Origin: Algibacter amylolyticus
Lineage (GTDB): Bacteria; Bacteroidota; Bacteroidia; Flavobacteriales; Flavobacteriaceae
Assembly (NCBI RefSeq): GCF_014202225.1
Contig: NZ_JACHGE010000013.1
Coordinates: 1-61,910, forward strand
DNA: 61,910 nucleotides
Direction: 5' to 3'
The notes beneath the pieces are model-generated. The model was not told the DNA's origin, made no database searches, and worked only from the letters and a program-made list of their open reading frames with translations. Made by a program: the position numbers and the translations under genes. Shown here piece by piece: positions 61,811 to 61,910 of the stretch; the first letter of the stretch is position 1; every line of letters begins with the position of its first letter.

Positions 61811-61910
61811 TGTCTTGTCCTGAAATATGGCTACAGGTTAAAATTGAATTAAGCTGATAATTTATATACCATATTTGGTGTTTTATAATCTAAAGATAAG
61901 TGTAATCTTA
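61811..61910 (-). mobile_element. IS3-like insertion sequence, truncated by the window end
   Basis: On the minus strand the last bases encode the C-terminal end of an IS3-family orfB transposase, followed by its stop and about 38 bases of terminal DNA with TGTCCTGAAATATGGCTACA as a probable inverted-repeat end. The rest of the element lies beyond the window. The exact end point (61811 to 61816) is uncertain. Confidence 0.65.
61849..61910 (-). CDS. IS3-family transposase, C-terminal fragment
   Basis: Reading the minus strand from 61908 gives RLHLSLDYKTPNMVYKLSA and a stop at 61851-61849. The ending LDYKTPNMVY is a common C-terminus of IS3-like integrase-domain transposases. Only 19 codons are inside the window; the gene is probably complete beyond it. 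Confidence 0.65.
   Translation of the reverse strand, partial: RLHLSLDYKTPNMVYKLSA

Noticed and set aside
1-61910. CRISPR arrays
   Set aside because: No series of equal repeats with unique spacers was found; the only regular repeats are the short operators before mraZ and the HTH/Fic pair.

Overview
The window is an AT-rich chromosomal segment from a member of the Flavobacteriaceae (Bacteroidetes). Four things support this: the house-keeping gene order; promoters with the Bacteroidetes -7 element TAnnTTTG; a short 287-residue primary sigma factor; and family-typical products (GYDIA-type GHMP kinase, POT transporters, CNNM/CorC-like protein, long-tailed FtsZ). The genus cannot be told from the sequence alone.

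Layout. 1-1112: the 3' end of a 5S rRNA with its terminator, a 0.7 kb gene-free stretch with nested inverted repeats, and tRNA-Phe on the minus strand. 1113-9062: coaX, an outer-membrane beta-barrel protein, a TPR protein, lptC, a small membrane protein, a CNNM/CorC-like protein and a PpiD-like foldase (cofactor supply and envelope biogenesis). 9151-12717: an AraC regulator and a DUF2652 protein, then a small stress-type island (hemerythrin, DUF2383, DUF1328, acidic lipoprotein) whose promoters share an upstream motif. 12793-15025: two mevalonate-pathway genes. 15266-21980: DPP-IV, two POT peptide transporters and two thioredoxin-fold proteins (peptide use and envelope redox). 21985-26807: a minus-strand set comEC, NlpC/P60, lpxB, small membrane protein, surE. 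26968-31746: tail-specific protease, ABC permease, engB, alpha/beta hydrolase. 32073-47807: a complete dcw cluster (mraZ, rsmH, ftsL, ftsI, murE, mraY, murD, ftsW, murG, murC, ftsQ, ftsA, ftsZ) making peptidoglycan precursors and the divisome, preceded by a triple MraZ-type operator. 47990-53496: GatB/YqeY protein, GIY-YIG protein, tRNA-Arg, ohr, an MtfA-like peptidase, two duplicated CBS proteins, rpe, a BLUF photosensor and rpoD.

53641-60413 is the most unusual part: a compact export and modification locus. It encodes a TolC-like outer-membrane factor and a 71-residue peptide with a double-glycine-type leader, an Arg-rich block and 14 consecutive serines. It also encodes a protein that appears to fuse a PqqD-like peptide-recognition domain to an intact protein-kinase domain, a C39-peptidase ABC exporter and an HlyD-like adaptor. 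No dehydratase, lyase or cyclase is encoded beside it. I infer a RiPP-like pathway in which the kinase phosphorylates the serine-rich core before cleavage and export.

60624-61910: a Fic/HTH pair of the 'mobile mystery protein' type, with a duplicated operator array, followed by the truncated end of an IS3-like element that runs off the window. The export locus therefore lies between core genes (rpoD) and mobile DNA.
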